A stretch of 64,000 bases of DNA from Swaminathania salitolerans. GTDB taxonomy: Bacteria; Pseudomonadota; Alphaproteobacteria; Acetobacterales; Acetobacteraceae. Position 1 is the first letter of the stretch, and every line of letters begins with the position of its first letter. Position numbers and translations under genes: made by a program. The notes beneath the pieces were generated by a model, which saw nothing but the letters and a program-made list of their open reading frames with translations, was not told the DNA's origin and did no database searches. The stretch covers positions 1-64,000 of the forward strand of contig NZ_BJVC01000008.1 of NCBI RefSeq assembly GCF_007988945.1. The letters run 5' to 3'. Shown one piece after another: positions 17,773 to 28,400 of this stretch.

Positions 17773-18707
17773 TGCCAGATATCCTCGTTCATGGCGCGAT
17801 ACCGGTCCGGGCCGACGGTACGGATCCGGGCGATATCCCGATGGGGGGGCAGGCCGTAAAGCGCGCGATATTCGCGGGTAAAATGGGAGGGGCTTTCATA
17901 GCCGACGGTGAAACCGGCCTCCGTGGCGAGACGGTTCTCGTCGAGCATCAGCCGCCGGGCCTCTCTGAGCCGGAGGCGTGTGCGATACTGAACGGGCGAC
18001 AGACCGGTCACAGCCTGGAATTTCCGGAAAAACGTCGATGAGGCCATTCCGGCATGACGCGCGAGCTCGGCGGTCGGGATATCGGTCATGAAATGCGCCC
18101 GCAGGCAGGCGAGTGCGCGGTTGATCCGCGAGGCATCGCTCTTCCTGTCGGCAATCTCATGCAGCACATGGTTCTGTGCGCCCTGGAGCACGCGATAGAT
18201 CAGTTCGCGCTTGAGCATGGGCACGAGAAACGCCCTGTCTTCCTCCCGGTCGAGGCAGACCAGGATACGGCGCAACACATCGAGAAGATCCTCGGTCATG
18301 GGGCTGAGGCCGAGACTGGCGCGCTCGGGAGAGCGCAGCCCGGGATCGGCGTGGGTTTCGGCGATGACGGTTGCGATCTCGTCCGGATCGAAGGCGATAC
18401 AGGCGGCAAGATAGGGGGCTTCCGGCGTGGCGCGCGTAATGTGTCCTGAGAGGGGGAGATCGACCGTCGCCACGAGATAATTGTTCTGATCGTAGGTGAA
18501 GCCCCGTTCGCGGATGCGTATCGCCTTGGCACCCTGGATGATGACATAGATCCGCGGCTTATGGACCACCAGCAAGGGATCCGTCGTGCAATCCGAGCGA
18601 TACAGGGTCAGGAAGTCGATCGCCGTCTTGTTGCTTTTCTGCGGGCTGTGCCTGCGGACACGCGCCTGTATCTCGTCGAGAAGATCTGTTTTGTCCTGCA
18701 GGATCAT
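17769..18707 (-). CDS. AraC-family transcriptional regulator with AraC_N (YqhC-like) domain
   Basis: The 312-residue regulator has an N-terminal effector domain of the AraC_N type (about 20-175), with LLVVHKPRIYVIIQGAK. Two helix-turn-helix units lie at the C-terminus (about 210-305), including FFRKFQAVTGLSPVQY and GYESPSHFTREYRALYGLPP. Relatives such as YqhC control aldehyde reductase genes. Here the divergent neighbour is a short-chain dehydrogenase (138-bp gap), the likely target. The longer upstream frame is antisense to that dehydrogenase, so the ATG at 18707 (MILQDKTDLLDEI) is chosen. The small lipoprotein gene overlaps its stop codon. Confidence 0.9.
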   Translation of the reverse strand: MILQDKTDLLDEIQARVRRHSPQKSNKTAIDFLTLYRSDCTTDPLLVVHKPRIYVIIQGAKAIRIRERGFTYDQNNYLVATVDLPLSGHITRATPEAPYLAACIAFDPDEIATVIAETHADPGLRSPERASLGLSPMTEDLLDVLRRILVCLDREEDRAFLVPMLKRELIYRVLQGAQNHVLHEIADRKSDASRINRALACLRAHFMTDIPTAELARHAGMASSTFFRKFQAVTGLSPVQYRTRLRLREARRLMLDENRLATEAGFTVGYESPSHFTREYRALYGLPPHRDIARIRTVGPDRYRAMNEDIWQ

Positions 18708-18845
18708 GCGCGCAGGAGACCGGGAAAGAGAGGAAAAGGCAAGTTTTGCGGAGTGCGGCGATAACGCCTGTCGGAAAGGGCGTCGCAGGATGCGCGGGTC
18801 GGAACGGGATGGCCCGTCCCGCATGTCAGGGAAAGGAACCCGCTC

Positions 18846-19577
18846 ATGACCACACGTGTCGCTCTCGTGACCGGCGCCAGTCGCGGCATCGGTGCTGCCA
18901 TTGCCATCCGTCTCGCTTCGGAGGGCTTCGATATCGCCTTTTCCTGTTCGGGCGACCCGTCCTCGGCGCAGGAGACAATCGAGCGGATCGAGGCGCTGGG
19001 GCGCCGTGCTCTGGCGATCCAGGCAGACGGCAGAACCACGGCAGGCAACGAGAAGGTCGTCGACGAGACCGTCGCTCGATTCGGACGTCTCGACGTTCTC
19101 GTCTGCAATGCCGGACTCTATCCCAGGGGTACGGTTGACGATATCGCTCTCGAGACCATCCAGGCCGGTCTCGATCTCAATGTGCGCGGTCCCATGGTCG
19201 AGACGATCCGTGCCGTCGCCCATATGCGCGCCGGCGGGCGGATCGTGCTGATGGGATCGGCCTTCGGCGAGCGCGCACCGCTACCGGGTCTGTCGCTCTA
19301 CGCAGCGACGAAGGCTGCCTTGCGGGGATTTGCGAAAGGGGTTGCGCGCGATCTCGGGGATCGGGGCATCACGATCAATGTGGTCGAACCCGGACCAGTG
19401 AACACCGCCATGAACCCGTCAGATACCGATGCCGCCCGTATCCTGGCCGGTCATGTGGCGACGGGACGCTATGGCGAGATCGAGGATATTGCCCGGGTCG
19501 TTTCCTTCCTCGTCGATGAGAAGGCCGGTTATATCACCGGTACGTCACTGACCGTCGATGGCGGTCTGACTGCCTGA
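18846..19577 (+). CDS. Short-chain dehydrogenase/reductase (SDR, classical)
   Basis: This is an NAD(P)H-dependent oxidoreductase of 243 residues. The nucleotide-binding motif is TGASRGIG (about 9-16), followed by NAG in LVCNAGLYP. The catalytic Ser is in LMGSAFGE and the Tyr-x-x-x-Lys pair is in LYAATKAALRGFAK. ITINVVEPGPVNTAM and the C-terminal ITGTSLTVDGG fit the FabG-like classical group. The sequence does not fix the substrate. AAGGA precedes the ATG. It is divergent from the AraC regulator, which probably controls it, perhaps in response to an aldehyde or ketone. Confidence 0.9.
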   Translation: MTTRVALVTGASRGIGAAIAIRLASEGFDIAFSCSGDPSSAQETIERIEALGRRALAIQADGRTTAGNEKVVDETVARFGRLDVLVCNAGLYPRGTVDDIALETIQAGLDLNVRGPMVETIRAVAHMRAGGRIVLMGSAFGERAPLPGLSLYAATKAALRGFAKGVARDLGDRGITINVVEPGPVNTAMNPSDTDAARILAGHVATGRYGEIEDIARVVSFLVDEKAGYITGTSLTVDGGLTA

Positions 19578-19724
19578 AGGCACAGCGTTTCCCGGCTCCG
19601 GCAGATGACGTTCACGGCAGTGACTGTCACAGCAGGGCGGGGAGACGCTGCCTCGGCGCGTATGCGTTCCGGACGCAAGCGGGGATATCCGCAAAGCCGG
19701 TCCTCAGGAAGTATCTTTTTGGGG

Positions 19725-19750
19725 AAAAAAGGCTGCGATCCTTGCGATCG
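19725..19750 (-). terminator. Possible terminator for tRNA-Phe
   Basis: On the minus strand CGATC-5-GATCG forms a short stem, followed by CAGCC and a run of six T. It starts 4 bp after the tRNA 3' end. The stem has only five pairs. Confidence 0.4.
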
Positions 19751-19753
19751 TCA

Positions 19754-19829
19754 TGGTGCCCAAGGGCGGAATCGAACCACCGACACTGCGATTTTCAGTC
19801 GCATGCTCTACCAACTGAGCTACTTGGGC
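19754..19829 (-). tRNA. tRNA-Phe (GAA)
   Basis: The 76-nt cloverleaf has the CCA end encoded (19754-19756). The acceptor stem is GCCCAAG/CTTGGGC. The D arm contains AGCTCAGTTGGTAGAGC and the T arm contains GGTTCGATTCC. The anticodon loop is CTGAAAA, giving anticodon GAA. It lies 28 bp after yacG, an arrangement common in alphaproteobacteria. Confidence 0.97.
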
Positions 19830-19857
19830 ACCGGCACCTTGCGGTGTGAAAGGGGGT

Positions 19858-20070
19858 TTACTCCATGAACTCACGGGGATCAAGCAGGGAGGCGGCGATT
19901 TTTTCTTCCTCGTCTCCGGAAGAGGCGGGCACGCTGTAATCCTCGTTGAACCACCGGCCGAGATCGATATCGGCGCAGCGTTTGCTGCAGAAGGGACGGA
20001 AGGTCTCGATCGCAGCTTTGCGACAGACCGGGCAAGGTCTGGCCGGACCGGATCTGGCTGAGGACGTCAT
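19858..20070 (-). CDS. yacG: DNA gyrase inhibitor / zinc-binding protein YacG
   Basis: YacG is a small zinc protein that binds DNA gyrase and limits its activity in E. coli. The 70-residue product shows the zinc-binding cysteines in CPVCRK and [15 protein letters not shown], followed by the acidic tail typical of the family. The ATG (20070) overlaps the stop codon of the RNase E/G gene by four bases, indicating translational coupling. A much longer overlapping frame on this strand is a shadow of the RNase gene. Confidence 0.92.
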   Translation of the reverse strand: MTSSARSGPARPCPVCRKAAIETFRPFCSKRCADIDLGRWFNEDYSVPASSGDEEEKIAASLLDPREFME

Positions 20071-21155
20071 GGCGTGAATCTCCAGTAGCGATCCGGAAAA
20101 CCGGGCTCCATGTCGAGCATGAGGCGCGCACCGAAGGCCAGAGCGAAGGCATCGAGCGCACAGGGGTCTTTTTCGAGCGCATGGCAGACGGCAAGCGATG
20201 CAGCAAGTCTGGGCGTCCGACCGGAACGATGGCGCTCGTGCCCGTTCAGGATCTGGCGCAGGGCCGCGAGGCCGATGCCGATCGGAGACCGTACCAGCTC
20301 GTGCAGTGGGGGGCGCCCTCGCGTGCGCACCAGCTCCAGAAGGCCGAGCGATGTCGCTCCCAGTATCCTGGCCTGCATGGGATCGCTTGCAAGCGCCTTG
20401 CCGAGAAACGGGACCAGAGCCGCACGCTTGCGCTGGGGTATCCCGGCGGGATCGACGAACAGCGCACCGCTGAGATTGCGCATCCGTATCTCGCGGGCGA
20501 GAGGAACGAACGAGTCCCGGTTGGCGGTGAACGTATCGACATGCCCGCGCCTGTCCGGTTCGGGGTCGTCCAGATCGATGGCGATCAGGGCGGGCGTCGG
20601 GGTGAAGGTGGCTCTGATCCCGTGCGCCAGCATGGCCTCGGGGGTCATCAGCTCTGCGCATTCGGCGGCAAGAACGTCGTCGATGGCGCGCGGGACCCTT
20701 TTCAGCCGGGAGCGCAAAGGCGTTGGAATATGGGGGATGAGTGCCGGATTGTCATGGCAGAGCGGCACATCCGGAAAGCGGGTCGCGATTTCCTCGAGCG
20801 GCGAGGGGCCAGGCGCCAGGAGCCGGGGGCCGGAGTCCCCGGAGTCCGCTATGCTGTGGGGATCGCCTGCCGGCTTGAGACGCAGGCCCTTGCCGTTCTG
20901 GGGGCTGCGCGTGACGCGCGCGCGAACGAGGGTACCCTCCTGATGCGTGCCGGTCAGAAAACCGTCTGTACCGTCGCCCAGGGTAACGAAGGCGCCGCCG
21001 AGTGCGGGCATGCAGCTCCGGACCCTCACGAGATGACGATCGCCGAATCCGTCAGGGCTTCCGGGCCGCCAGAGTGCGAAGTCGATCAGAAGATCCCCGT
21101 CGCAGATCGCGATCCACGCCTCGCCCGGAGACCAGGCGATGCGGCATTCCGTCAT
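20067..21155 (-). CDS. Short ribonuclease E/G-family protein
   Basis: This is a member of the RNase E/G family, whose enzymes cleave RNA in rRNA maturation and mRNA decay. At 362 residues it is well below the usual 450-500 of RNase G. An S1-like segment at the N-terminus (about 40-95) is followed by the DNase I-like catalytic region, with acidic residues in [13 protein letters not shown] and ALFVDPAGI. The CPxC zinc-link motif of RNase E/G is not seen. The gene overlaps maf and yacG by four bases at either end, as in the rng locus of other alphaproteobacteria. Full catalytic activity is uncertain. Confidence 0.8.
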   Translation of the reverse strand: MTECRIAWSPGEAWIAICDGDLLIDFALWRPGSPDGFGDRHLVRVRSCMPALGGAFVTLGDGTDGFLTGTHQEGTLVRARVTRSPQNGKGLRLKPAGDPHSIADSGDSGPRLLAPGPSPLEEIATRFPDVPLCHDNPALIPHIPTPLRSRLKRVPRAIDDVLAAECAELMTPEAMLAHGIRATFTPTPALIAIDLDDPEPDRRGHVDTFTANRDSFVPLAREIRMRNLSGALFVDPAGIPQRKRAALVPFLGKALASDPMQARILGATSLGLLELVRTRGRPPLHELVRSPIGIGLAALRQILNGHERHRSGRTPRLAASLAVCHALEKDPCALDAFALAFGARLMLDMEPGFPDRYWRFTP

Positions 21156-21760
21156 GGGAGAAAACGGGCTTTCTGGCCGCGCAGCAGCTGGGCCGTTTCG
21201 AACAGGGGCAGGCCGATCACCCCCGAGGGACTGCCGCCGACATATCGGATGACCGAGGCCGCGGCGCCCTGAAGCGCATAGCCTCCGGCCTTGCCCGCCC
21301 AGTCGCCCTGATCGAGCAGCGCGTTCAGCTGAGCCTCGGACAGGCGCGAGAACGTTACAGCCGTCTCGACCAGTCTTTCGGCCATCCGCCCTTCGGGCCA
21401 ATGCGCGCTCGGCACCAGGGATACGGCCGTCAGAACGGTATGGCGCCGCCCCGAGAGCATACGGAGGCAGGATTCCGCTGTCGCCCTGTCTTCGGCCTTG
21501 GGCAGGATACGGCGACCGACCGCGACGATCGTATCGGCCCCCAGAACCAGCGCGGGCGACTCGCAGCGCTCCGCAACGACTTCGGCCTTCATCCGTGCCA
21601 GACGCGCCACGCAGCCGCGCGGCGATTCGTTCTGGCGCGGGGATTCGTCGAGCGCAGCCGCCTCGATCCGGTCGGGAACGATCCCGATCTGGCGCAGGAG
21701 ATCGATCCGCCGGGGCGAGGCCGAGGCGAGAATCAGCGCCGGCCGTATGCCATCGGTCAC
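21152..21760 (-). CDS. maf: Maf-family nucleoside triphosphate pyrophosphatase
   Basis: Maf proteins hydrolyse non-canonical or methylated nucleoside triphosphates to monophosphates. The 202-residue product has the N-terminal signature LILASASPRRIDLLRQIG, the metal-binding GADTIV and the late segment GKAGGYALQGAAA. These are the usual Maf motifs at normal length. Translation appears to start at a GTG (21758-21760). It ends by overlapping the RNase E/G start and follows infA by 12 bp, so these genes form one housekeeping operon. Confidence 0.94.
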   Translation of the reverse strand: MTDGIRPALILASASPRRIDLLRQIGIVPDRIEAAALDESPRQNESPRGCVARLARMKAEVVAERCESPALVLGADTIVAVGRRILPKAEDRATAESCLRMLSGRRHTVLTAVSLVPSAHWPEGRMAERLVETAVTFSRLSEAQLNALLDQGDWAGKAGGYALQGAAASVIRYVGGSPSGVIGLPLFETAQLLRGQKARFLP

Positions 21761-21772
21761 GAAAGAGCGCTC

Positions 21773-21991
21773 TTACTTGAAGCGGAAGGTGATGCGGCCT
21801 TTGGAAAGGTCGTATGGGGTCATTTCGACGTTGACGCGGTCACCGGCCAGAACGCGGATGCGGTTCTTGCGCATCTTTCCGCTCGTATGGGCCAGAATGG
21901 TGTGTTCGTTGTCGAGCGTGACGCGGAACATGGCGTTGGGCAGCAGCTCGGTCACGGTGCCGCTGAATTCGATCATGTCTTCTTTTGACAT
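21773..21991 (-). CDS. infA: Translation initiation factor IF-1
   Basis: The 72-residue OB-fold protein binds the ribosomal A site during initiation. The sequence is near-canonical, starting [13 protein letters not shown] and ending [13 protein letters not shown], with the RNA-binding [17 protein letters not shown] lies just upstream of the ATG. The 130 bp between hisD and this start contain two short hairpins on the minus strand, CGGCAG-8-CTGCCG and GCCGAC-5-GTCGGC. They may belong to a leader or internal promoter region. Confidence 0.98.
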   Translation of the reverse strand: MSKEDMIEFSGTVTELLPNAMFRVTLDNEHTILAHTSGKMRKNRIRVLAGDRVNVEMTPYDLSKGRITFRFK

Positions 21992-22121
21992 CTGAGTCCT
22001 TACGATATGGGTGCTGGATCGGGCCGACGACGTGTCGGCAGGAAAAATTCTGCCGCGTATGTGCGGACTGGCGGCCGTTCCGTCAAGTTTCTTGGCATTC
22101 TGAAGGGGGAAAGCGGCGCGT

Positions 22122-23429
22122 TCAGTCCTGCGCCGCCCCCAGAGCGTCGAGTCGGGCGGTCAGGCTCGAAGCGTGTGCGTCCAGTCCTTCGGCCCGCGCG
22201 AGTCGGGCGCCTGCAGGGCCCACGGCACGCAAAGCGTCGGGACCGGCAGCGATCGAAGTGCTGCGTTTGAGGAAATCGAAGACCGAAAGCCCCGAAGCGA
22301 AGCGGGCCGTACGGCTGGTGGGCAGGACGTGATTCGGGCCGCCGACATAATCGCCCACGGCTTCAGGGCAGTAACGTCCGAGGAACAGCGCGCCGGCATG
22401 GCGGATTTGGGCTGCGAAGTCCTCCGGCGCATCGAGCATGATCTCGAGATGTTCGGATGCGAAATCATTGGCGATCTGCGCGGCTTCCTGCCAGTTCCGC
22501 ACGATGACGACAGCGCCGTGATCGGCCCAGGAGCGACCGGCGATGGCGGCGCGAGGCAGGGTCCTGAGCTCGTTTTCGACTGCGGCAACCACCTGCCGGG
22601 CGAAAGCCGCGCTGTCGGTGATGAGAACGGCCTGCGCCAGCTCGTCGTGTTCGGCCTGGGCCAGCAGGTCGAGCGCGACGAACCGCGGATCGTTGCGGTC
22701 GTCGGCAACGATCACGACCTCGGAGGGGCCTGCGATGGAATCGATGCCCACATGGCCGAAAACCTGACGTTTCGCCTCGGCGACATAGGCATTGCCCGGG
22801 CCTACGATCCGGTCCACCGGAGCGATGCTGGCGGTGCCATAGGCGAGGGCGGCCACGGCCTGCGCGCCGCCGACACGATAGATCTCGGTCACACCGCTAA
22901 GGCGCGCCGCGGCCAGAACGAGCGGGTTGAGCACCCCGTCGGGACAGGGGACGCACATGGCGATGCGGCCGACACCCGCCACCCGGGCGGGCAGGGCGTT
23001 CATGAGGACCGAGGAAGGATAGGCTGCCTTGCCTCCCGGCACATAGAGTCCGACCGCATCGAGCGGCGTCCAGCGCATGCCCAGCGTGAGGCCGGCTTCG
23101 TCGGTGTAGGACATGTCGCGCGGCAGCTGGGCCCGATGGAACGACTCGATACGCTGCGCTGCCAGAGACAGGGCCTCGAGAAGGTCGCCCTCGACGCGAT
23201 CTGCCGCCTGCGCGATCTCGTCCTCGCCGATGCGGATCGTGTCCGGGGCAAGGGTCAGCCTGTCGAACCGGGCCGTATAGGCGCAAAGCGCGTCGTCCCC
23301 GCGCCTGCGAATGTCAGCGATGATCTCACTGACGGGCGTGCTCACCCCGGTTTCCACAGCGCCCCGATCCGCGAGGAGCGTAGCGAGTCGGGTGGAGAAA
23401 TCGGCCTCTGTCGTCTCGAGCCATTTCAT
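22122..23429 (-). CDS. hisD: Histidinol dehydrogenase
   Basis: HisD catalyses the last two oxidations of histidine synthesis (histidinol to histidine, NAD+, zinc). The 435-residue product has the normal length. The zinc and catalytic region [12 protein letters not shown] is present, as are [10 protein letters not shown] and [11 protein letters not shown]. The gene's ATG overlaps the hisG stop by four bases, so both are translated as a pair at the head of the operon that runs to yacG and tRNA-Phe. Confidence 0.96.
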   Translation of the reverse strand: MKWLETTEADFSTRLATLLADRGAVETGVSTPVSEIIADIRRRGDDALCAYTARFDRLTLAPDTIRIGEDEIAQAADRVEGDLLEALSLAAQRIESFHRAQLPRDMSYTDEAGLTLGMRWTPLDAVGLYVPGGKAAYPSSVLMNALPARVAGVGRIAMCVPCPDGVLNPLVLAAARLSGVTEIYRVGGAQAVAALAYGTASIAPVDRIVGPGNAYVAEAKRQVFGHVGIDSIAGPSEVVIVADDRNDPRFVALDLLAQAEHDELAQAVLITDSAAFARQVVAAVENELRTLPRAAIAGRSWADHGAVVIVRNWQEAAQIANDFASEHLEIMLDAPEDFAAQIRHAGALFLGRYCPEAVGDYVGGPNHVLPTSRTARFASGLSVFDFLKRSTSIAAGPDALRAVGPAGARLARAEGLDAHASSLTARLDALGAAQD

Positions 23430-24169
23430 GCCGCTTTCTCCTGCAGGGCGTCGCGAAACCGTTCGATGAGCGCGCGAATGGCTTCGGGGCGGGTCTTGAG
23501 TGCGACACGATTGACGATCAGCCGGCTGGTGACGTGCGCGATGACCTCCGTCTCGCGCAGACCGTTGGCCTTGAGCGTCGAACCCGTATCCACGAGATCG
23601 ACGATGATGCTGGCCATATCGAGTGTCGGGGCAAGCTCCATCGCGCCATGGAGATGGACGATCTCGGCATTGATGCCCTGCGTCGCGAAATGACGACGCG
23701 TGATGGTGGGGTATTTCGTCGCTACACGAATATGTGAGCTGGCTACCGCGGTTTCCTCATGCCGTGCATCGACCGGGCGGGCGATCGAGATGCGGCATCC
23801 GCCGATTCCCAGATCGAGGGGGGCGTAGATATCGGGATAATCGAATTCCATGAGCACATCGGCGCCGCATACGCCGATCTGGGCCCCTCCATGGGCTACG
23901 AAGGTCGCCACATCGAAGGACCGTACCCGTACCACGTCCACCTGAGGATCCTGCGTCGGAAAGCGCAGGCTGCGTGTGCCTTCGCCGATCGCGCTTCCGT
24001 CATGGAACAGCCCCGTGCGCTCCAGAACCGGGCCGAGCGCCTTGAGGATGCGCCCCTTCGGAAGGGCCAGAACGAGCGGGGCATCGCTCGCGACGCAGGA
24101 AGACGTGGCGCATGGCGATGCGGCACGCGGTGCATCGGGGGAGGAGTCGGGGGCGGTCAGGGCAGTCAT
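23426..24169 (-). CDS. hisG: ATP phosphoribosyltransferase, short form
   Basis: HisG catalyses the first, feedback-regulated step of histidine synthesis. The 247 residues lack the C-terminal regulatory domain of the long form. Short-form enzymes need HisZ, which is not in this window. Motifs include LALPKGRIL near residue 35, GICGADVLMEF and the phosphoribosyl-binding DLVDTGSTLKANGL. The first 30 residues are a non-conserved Ser/Ala/Pro-rich extension, so the true start may be internal. GTG (24172) and ATG (24169) are adjacent candidates at the far end. Confidence 0.94.
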   Translation of the reverse strand: MTALTAPDSSPDAPRAASPCATSSCVASDAPLVLALPKGRILKALGPVLERTGLFHDGSAIGEGTRSLRFPTQDPQVDVVRVRSFDVATFVAHGGAQIGVCGADVLMEFDYPDIYAPLDLGIGGCRISIARPVDARHEETAVASSHIRVATKYPTITRRHFATQGINAEIVHLHGAMELAPTLDMASIIVDLVDTGSTLKANGLRETEVIAHVTSRLIVNRVALKTRPEAIRALIERFRDALQEKAA

Positions 24170-24480
24170 CACGCAGCAAGGCTATCACATTCCGGGCCTT
24201 GCCAGAACCGGGGTGGCACGAGGTTTTTGCCACGGCATGTTCTTCCGTGGCCCGACCGGAAAAAGGCGCGCGCGCTCCCGTCGTGTCCCCTTCGTTCTGC
24301 CCCGCCCTTCATCCCGGCCCCGATGTGCGCAAGGCCCCGGGCCGGACTTCGTGCGGGAACGGGCCTCACGCATGAATGAGCTGCGCGGCTCATCCGATCG
24401 CGCAATGCAGTGCAACCTGGAAGGGGGCTTGATCGCTAGGTCCCTATCCCTGACGCCTGCTTGCCCCCAAGGAGCCTCCC
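24170..24480. other. 311-bp intergenic region between hisG and the aldo/keto reductase
   Basis: This divergent gap must contain promoters for both genes. The only clear element is the ribosome binding site AAGGAG just before the reductase ATG at 24481. Overlapping open frames are GC-rich shadows with no recognisable protein. No repeat or RNA was seen. Confidence 0.5.
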
Positions 24481-25350
24481 ATGTCCCGTGATAACTTTTC
24501 TCCCGATCTGGCTTCGGCCACGCCTCTCGCAAATGAGGAATATCTTCACCTCGCGCTCAATGACGGCACCCGGATTCCCCAGCTCGGCCTCGGTGTCTAC
24601 AAGACGCCTGCCGACGAAACGGCGGAGATCGTCCGTCATGCCGCCAAAACCGGTTACAGGATGGTCGATACCGCTTCATTCTATGGCAATGAAAGCGGTG
24701 TCGGAGATGCCTTGCAGGATTATCCGGACCTCTATGCCGTAACCAAGCTCTGGGCCACCGATATGGGGCGGGACGCCACATTGCGCGCCTTCGACGAAAG
24801 CGCGAAGAAGCTGCGCCACGATCCCGTCGATCTCTATCTGATTCACTGGCCGATGCCGAAAAAGGATCTTTATGTCGAGACATGGAAGACGCTGATCTCC
24901 CTGAGGGAGGAAGGACGCGTCACGTCGATCGGCGTATGCAATTTCGAGCCGGAACACCTCACGCGCCTGATCGAGGAAACCGGCGTCGCGCCGGTGCTCA
25001 ACCAGATCGAGCTGCATCCGTCCTTCCAGCAGAAGGAGCTGCGGGCTTTCAACGAGGCGCACGATATCCGGACGGAAGCCTGGAGCCCGCTCGGACGCGG
25101 CGCAGGGCTGGATAACGAGATCGTTGCCGGTATCGCCAGAAAACACGGCAAGAGCGCGGGTCAGGTGGTGATCCGCTGGCACCTCGATCTCGGAAACATC
25201 GTGATTCCCAAATCGGCCAATCCGAAGCGGATCGACGAGAATTTCGATGTGTTCGATTTTTCTCTGGATGAGGACGACATGGCGAAAATCGCGACGCTGG
25301 ATCGCGCGGACGGCCGTACCGGCCCCGACCCCATGACCGCCGATTTCTGA
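24481..25350 (+). CDS. Aldo/keto reductase (2,5-diketo-D-gluconate reductase-like)
   Basis: This is an NADPH-dependent aldehyde/ketone reductase of the AKR superfamily, 289 residues in a TIM barrel. The catalytic tetrad is visible as Asp63 and Tyr68 in VDTASFYGNE, Lys89 in VTKLW and His122 in LIHWP. The cofactor segment IPKSANPKRIDENF fits AKR5-type 2,5-diketo-D-gluconate reductases. Acetic acid bacteria produce such ketogluconates, which makes that substrate plausible but not proven. A strong AAGGAG lies before the ATG. The gene is convergent with the carboxylase gene. Confidence 0.9.
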   Translation: MSRDNFSPDLASATPLANEEYLHLALNDGTRIPQLGLGVYKTPADETAEIVRHAAKTGYRMVDTASFYGNESGVGDALQDYPDLYAVTKLWATDMGRDATLRAFDESAKKLRHDPVDLYLIHWPMPKKDLYVETWKTLISLREEGRVTSIGVCNFEPEHLTRLIEETGVAPVLNQIELHPSFQQKELRAFNEAHDIRTEAWSPLGRGAGLDNEIVAGIARKHGKSAGQVVIRWHLDLGNIVIPKSANPKRIDENFDVFDFSLDEDDMAKIATLDRADGRTGPDPMTADF

Positions 25351-25369
25351 CGCGCTTCCCGCCCCATGA

Positions 25370-25394
25370 CACGCCGCGCCCGAGGCACGGCGTG
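25370..25394. terminator. Possible shared terminator hairpin
   Basis: CACGCCG pairs with CGGCGTG across an 11-base loop in the 69-bp gap between two convergent stops. No T-run follows. Confidence 0.35.
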
Positions 25395-25419
25395 CTGCCT
25401 GCCCAGGAACCGGGCGGGC

Positions 25420-28400
25420 TTACGGGTTCTCCTGCGCAAGCACCATGATCGTCTGCCCTGCCCTGGCCAGCCCGCCGGGCGCAACACGCACGGCGCGTAT
25501 CGTCCCGGCGGCAGGAGACTGGACCGCGATCTCGATCTTCATGGATTCGAGCATCGCAACGGTCTGACCGGCGGAGACGGTTTCGCCTTCCGAAACCAGA
25601 ACCTGCCAGACATTGCCCGCGATGCTGCTCTCTATGGCGATTTCGCCCTCGTCGAGCGGCCTGTCATCCTCCGTAGAAAGCACGGCGTCCCCGCTCTCGA
25701 AGCGGTCGAGACCTGCTTCGATCCAGTAGCGGCGTTCTGCCTCGAACGCTTCGGCCTGATGTGCACGGAACGTCGCGATTTCGGAGCGGTTCCGATCGAG
25801 GAACGCCTCATATTCCGACAGGGAGAGCGTGCCCTCCTCGATGCGCGGTGCGTAACGGCCTAAAGGGAAATCCCGCCGGATTACCTCGAGTTCCCCGGTG
25901 GAGACAGGGAAGAAGCGCAACTGGTCGAAAAAACGGAGCAGCCACGGCTTGCCGCCGAAAGCGTCGGGCAGCCGGTAGCGTACCCACATCTGAAGCGTCC
26001 GGCCGATGAACTGGTATCCGCCCGGCCCCTCCATGCCGTAGACGCACAGATAGGCGCCGCCGATCCCGACCGAGTTCTCGGCCGTCCATGTGCGGGCCGG
26101 ATTGTATTTCGTCGTGACCAGACGATGGCGCGGATCGAGCGGGGTTGCGACAGGGGCGCCAAGATAGACATCCCCGAGGCCCATGACGAGGTATCGTGCA
26201 TCGAAAACGAGGTCCTGAACGGCTTTTGTCGTCTGGAGTCCGTTGATGCGGCGAATGAACTCGATATTGCTCGGGCACCATGGGGCATTGGGGCGCACCG
26301 TGGTTGCGTATTTCTCGATGGCGAGCCGACAGGCCGGGTCGTCCCAGGAGAGCGGGAGATGGACGGTGCGCGACTGCACCCTGATATCGCGGTTTTCCGT
26401 TACGTCGCGCCACAGGGTCGAGAGATACGAGAGCAATGAGGGGAGCGGCAATTTTTCCGGAACATAGTGGATTTGCAGGGACCGGATGCCGGGGGTGAGA
26501 TCGATGACACCGGCAGGACAGTCGTGTTCGAAGGCCTGCATGAGCGCGTGGACACGAAAGCGCAGCGCGATATCGAGGGTGGCTTCCCCGATCTCGACGA
26601 GAAGCGCAGTGTCGCCTGCCAGACGGGCAACGAGACCTAATGCACCTTCACCGAGGGAGAGAACGACGGGGCTTTGCGGCCGGACGGGCGCCCAGGGCAC
26701 GACCCGTGGCGACAGGGTGGCGATTTCAGCATTCTGCGCGAGGGAGAGGCGCCGGGCGGTTTCGAGATCGACGGGCACGAACCGGAGGCGGTCGCCTGCG
26801 CGGAGCTGGCCCAGCTGCCACAGATCGGCCTCGATGATCGTGACGAGACAGACAAACCCCCCGAGACTGGGACCGTCCGGCCCGAGAATGACAGGCATGT
26901 CTCCGGTGAAGTCCACCGCACCTATGGCATAGGGATTGTCGTGAATGTTCGAGGGATGAAGTCCCGCCTCGCCGCCGCTGTCACGCACCCATTCGGGACG
27001 TGGCCCGATCAGGCGGATTCCGGTTCGGTTCGAATTGAAATGAACCTCCCATTCGGCAGCGAGAAAGGTCTCGACATAGGCAGGGGTGAAATATTCGGGC
27101 GCGCCGTGCGGACCGTAGATCACACGCAGAATGCGTGTTGCGCCGGTTTCGTCCTGAGGGACAGGATACAGCTCCGGCGCGAGCGATGCGCCTTCGACCG
27201 GAACGGGCGACCGGTCCGGAGATCCGAGATGCAGAACGTCTCCCGCCCGTATCGCGCGCCCGGCATGGCCGCCGAACTGCCCGAGGGTGAAGGTGGCGCG
27301 GCTGCCCAGATAGGCCGGAACCGCAAGACCTCCATGGAGGCAGAGCATTGCCCGCGTACCCTTGCGCGCCGTGCCGAGGGTCAGGGTTTCTCCCGCACCG
27401 ATCCGCAATACCGTTCCCATCGCGCAGGGGCGGTTGTCGATGGAAACTGGAATATCCGCCCCGGTCACGACGGCCAGCGTCTCGCGCGTGAAACGCAGTA
27501 TCGGTCCGCTCATCGTGATCTCGAGACCGGGGGTCTCCGGAGGATTGCCGAGGAGTGCGTTGCCGAGCCGGAAAGCGCGACTATCCATGGGGCCCGAGGG
27601 CGGTACGCCGACATTCCAGTAGCCGAGACGCCCGGGATAATCCTGGATCGTCGTCTGTGTGCCTCCTGAAATCACGTCGATGCGTGCCGTCTCGAAGGCG
27701 AGCGTCTCGAGGCAGCGCGTCCAGGGCGCCCCTGTCAGGAATGGCTCGAAGGCCAGGATCTGCCGCAGATAGGTCCGGTTCGTTTCCGTGCCGTACAGGC
27801 GTGTGGCTGCCAGTGCATCGTCGAGCCGTGCGATTGCTGCTTCCCGAGAGGGGGCATGGGCGATGAATTTCGCCACCATGGGATCGAAGAAGGGGGAGAT
27901 CTCGACGCCCGCTTCGAGCCAGCCATCGATCCTGAGGCTGCCTTTATCGGATGGCGGGAAAGCGACTTCGGTCAGCAGGCCGGGTGCTGGCTGGAAATTC
28001 TTGCCCGGATCCTCTGCGTAAAGTCGCGCCTCGATCGCATGGCCGGAGGGTTTCAGCCCCGAGGCGAGCTGTTCCAGAGGGGGGAGCGTTCCCGCCTCCA
28101 GCTCGATCATCCAGCGCACCAGATCGACACCCCAGACCTCTTCGGTTACGCCGTGCTCGACCTGGAGGCGGGTGTTCACCTCGAGGAAATACCAGCCCCT
28201 CGTGATGCTGTCATAGACGAATTCCACAGTGCCGGCGTTGCGATAAGATACCGCCCTGCCAAGCCGGATGGCTGCATCGCACAAGGCGTCGGCGAGACCG
28301 TCCGGCAGGCCCGGGGCCGGTGTTTCCTCGATGACCTTCTGATTGCGTCGCTGCACCGAGCAGTCACGCACGCCCAGCGAAATCACGCCTCCACGGCCAT

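Noticed and set aside
19605-19868. 87-codon plus-strand frame across the tRNA
   Set aside because: It runs antisense through tRNA-Phe and has no coding character.
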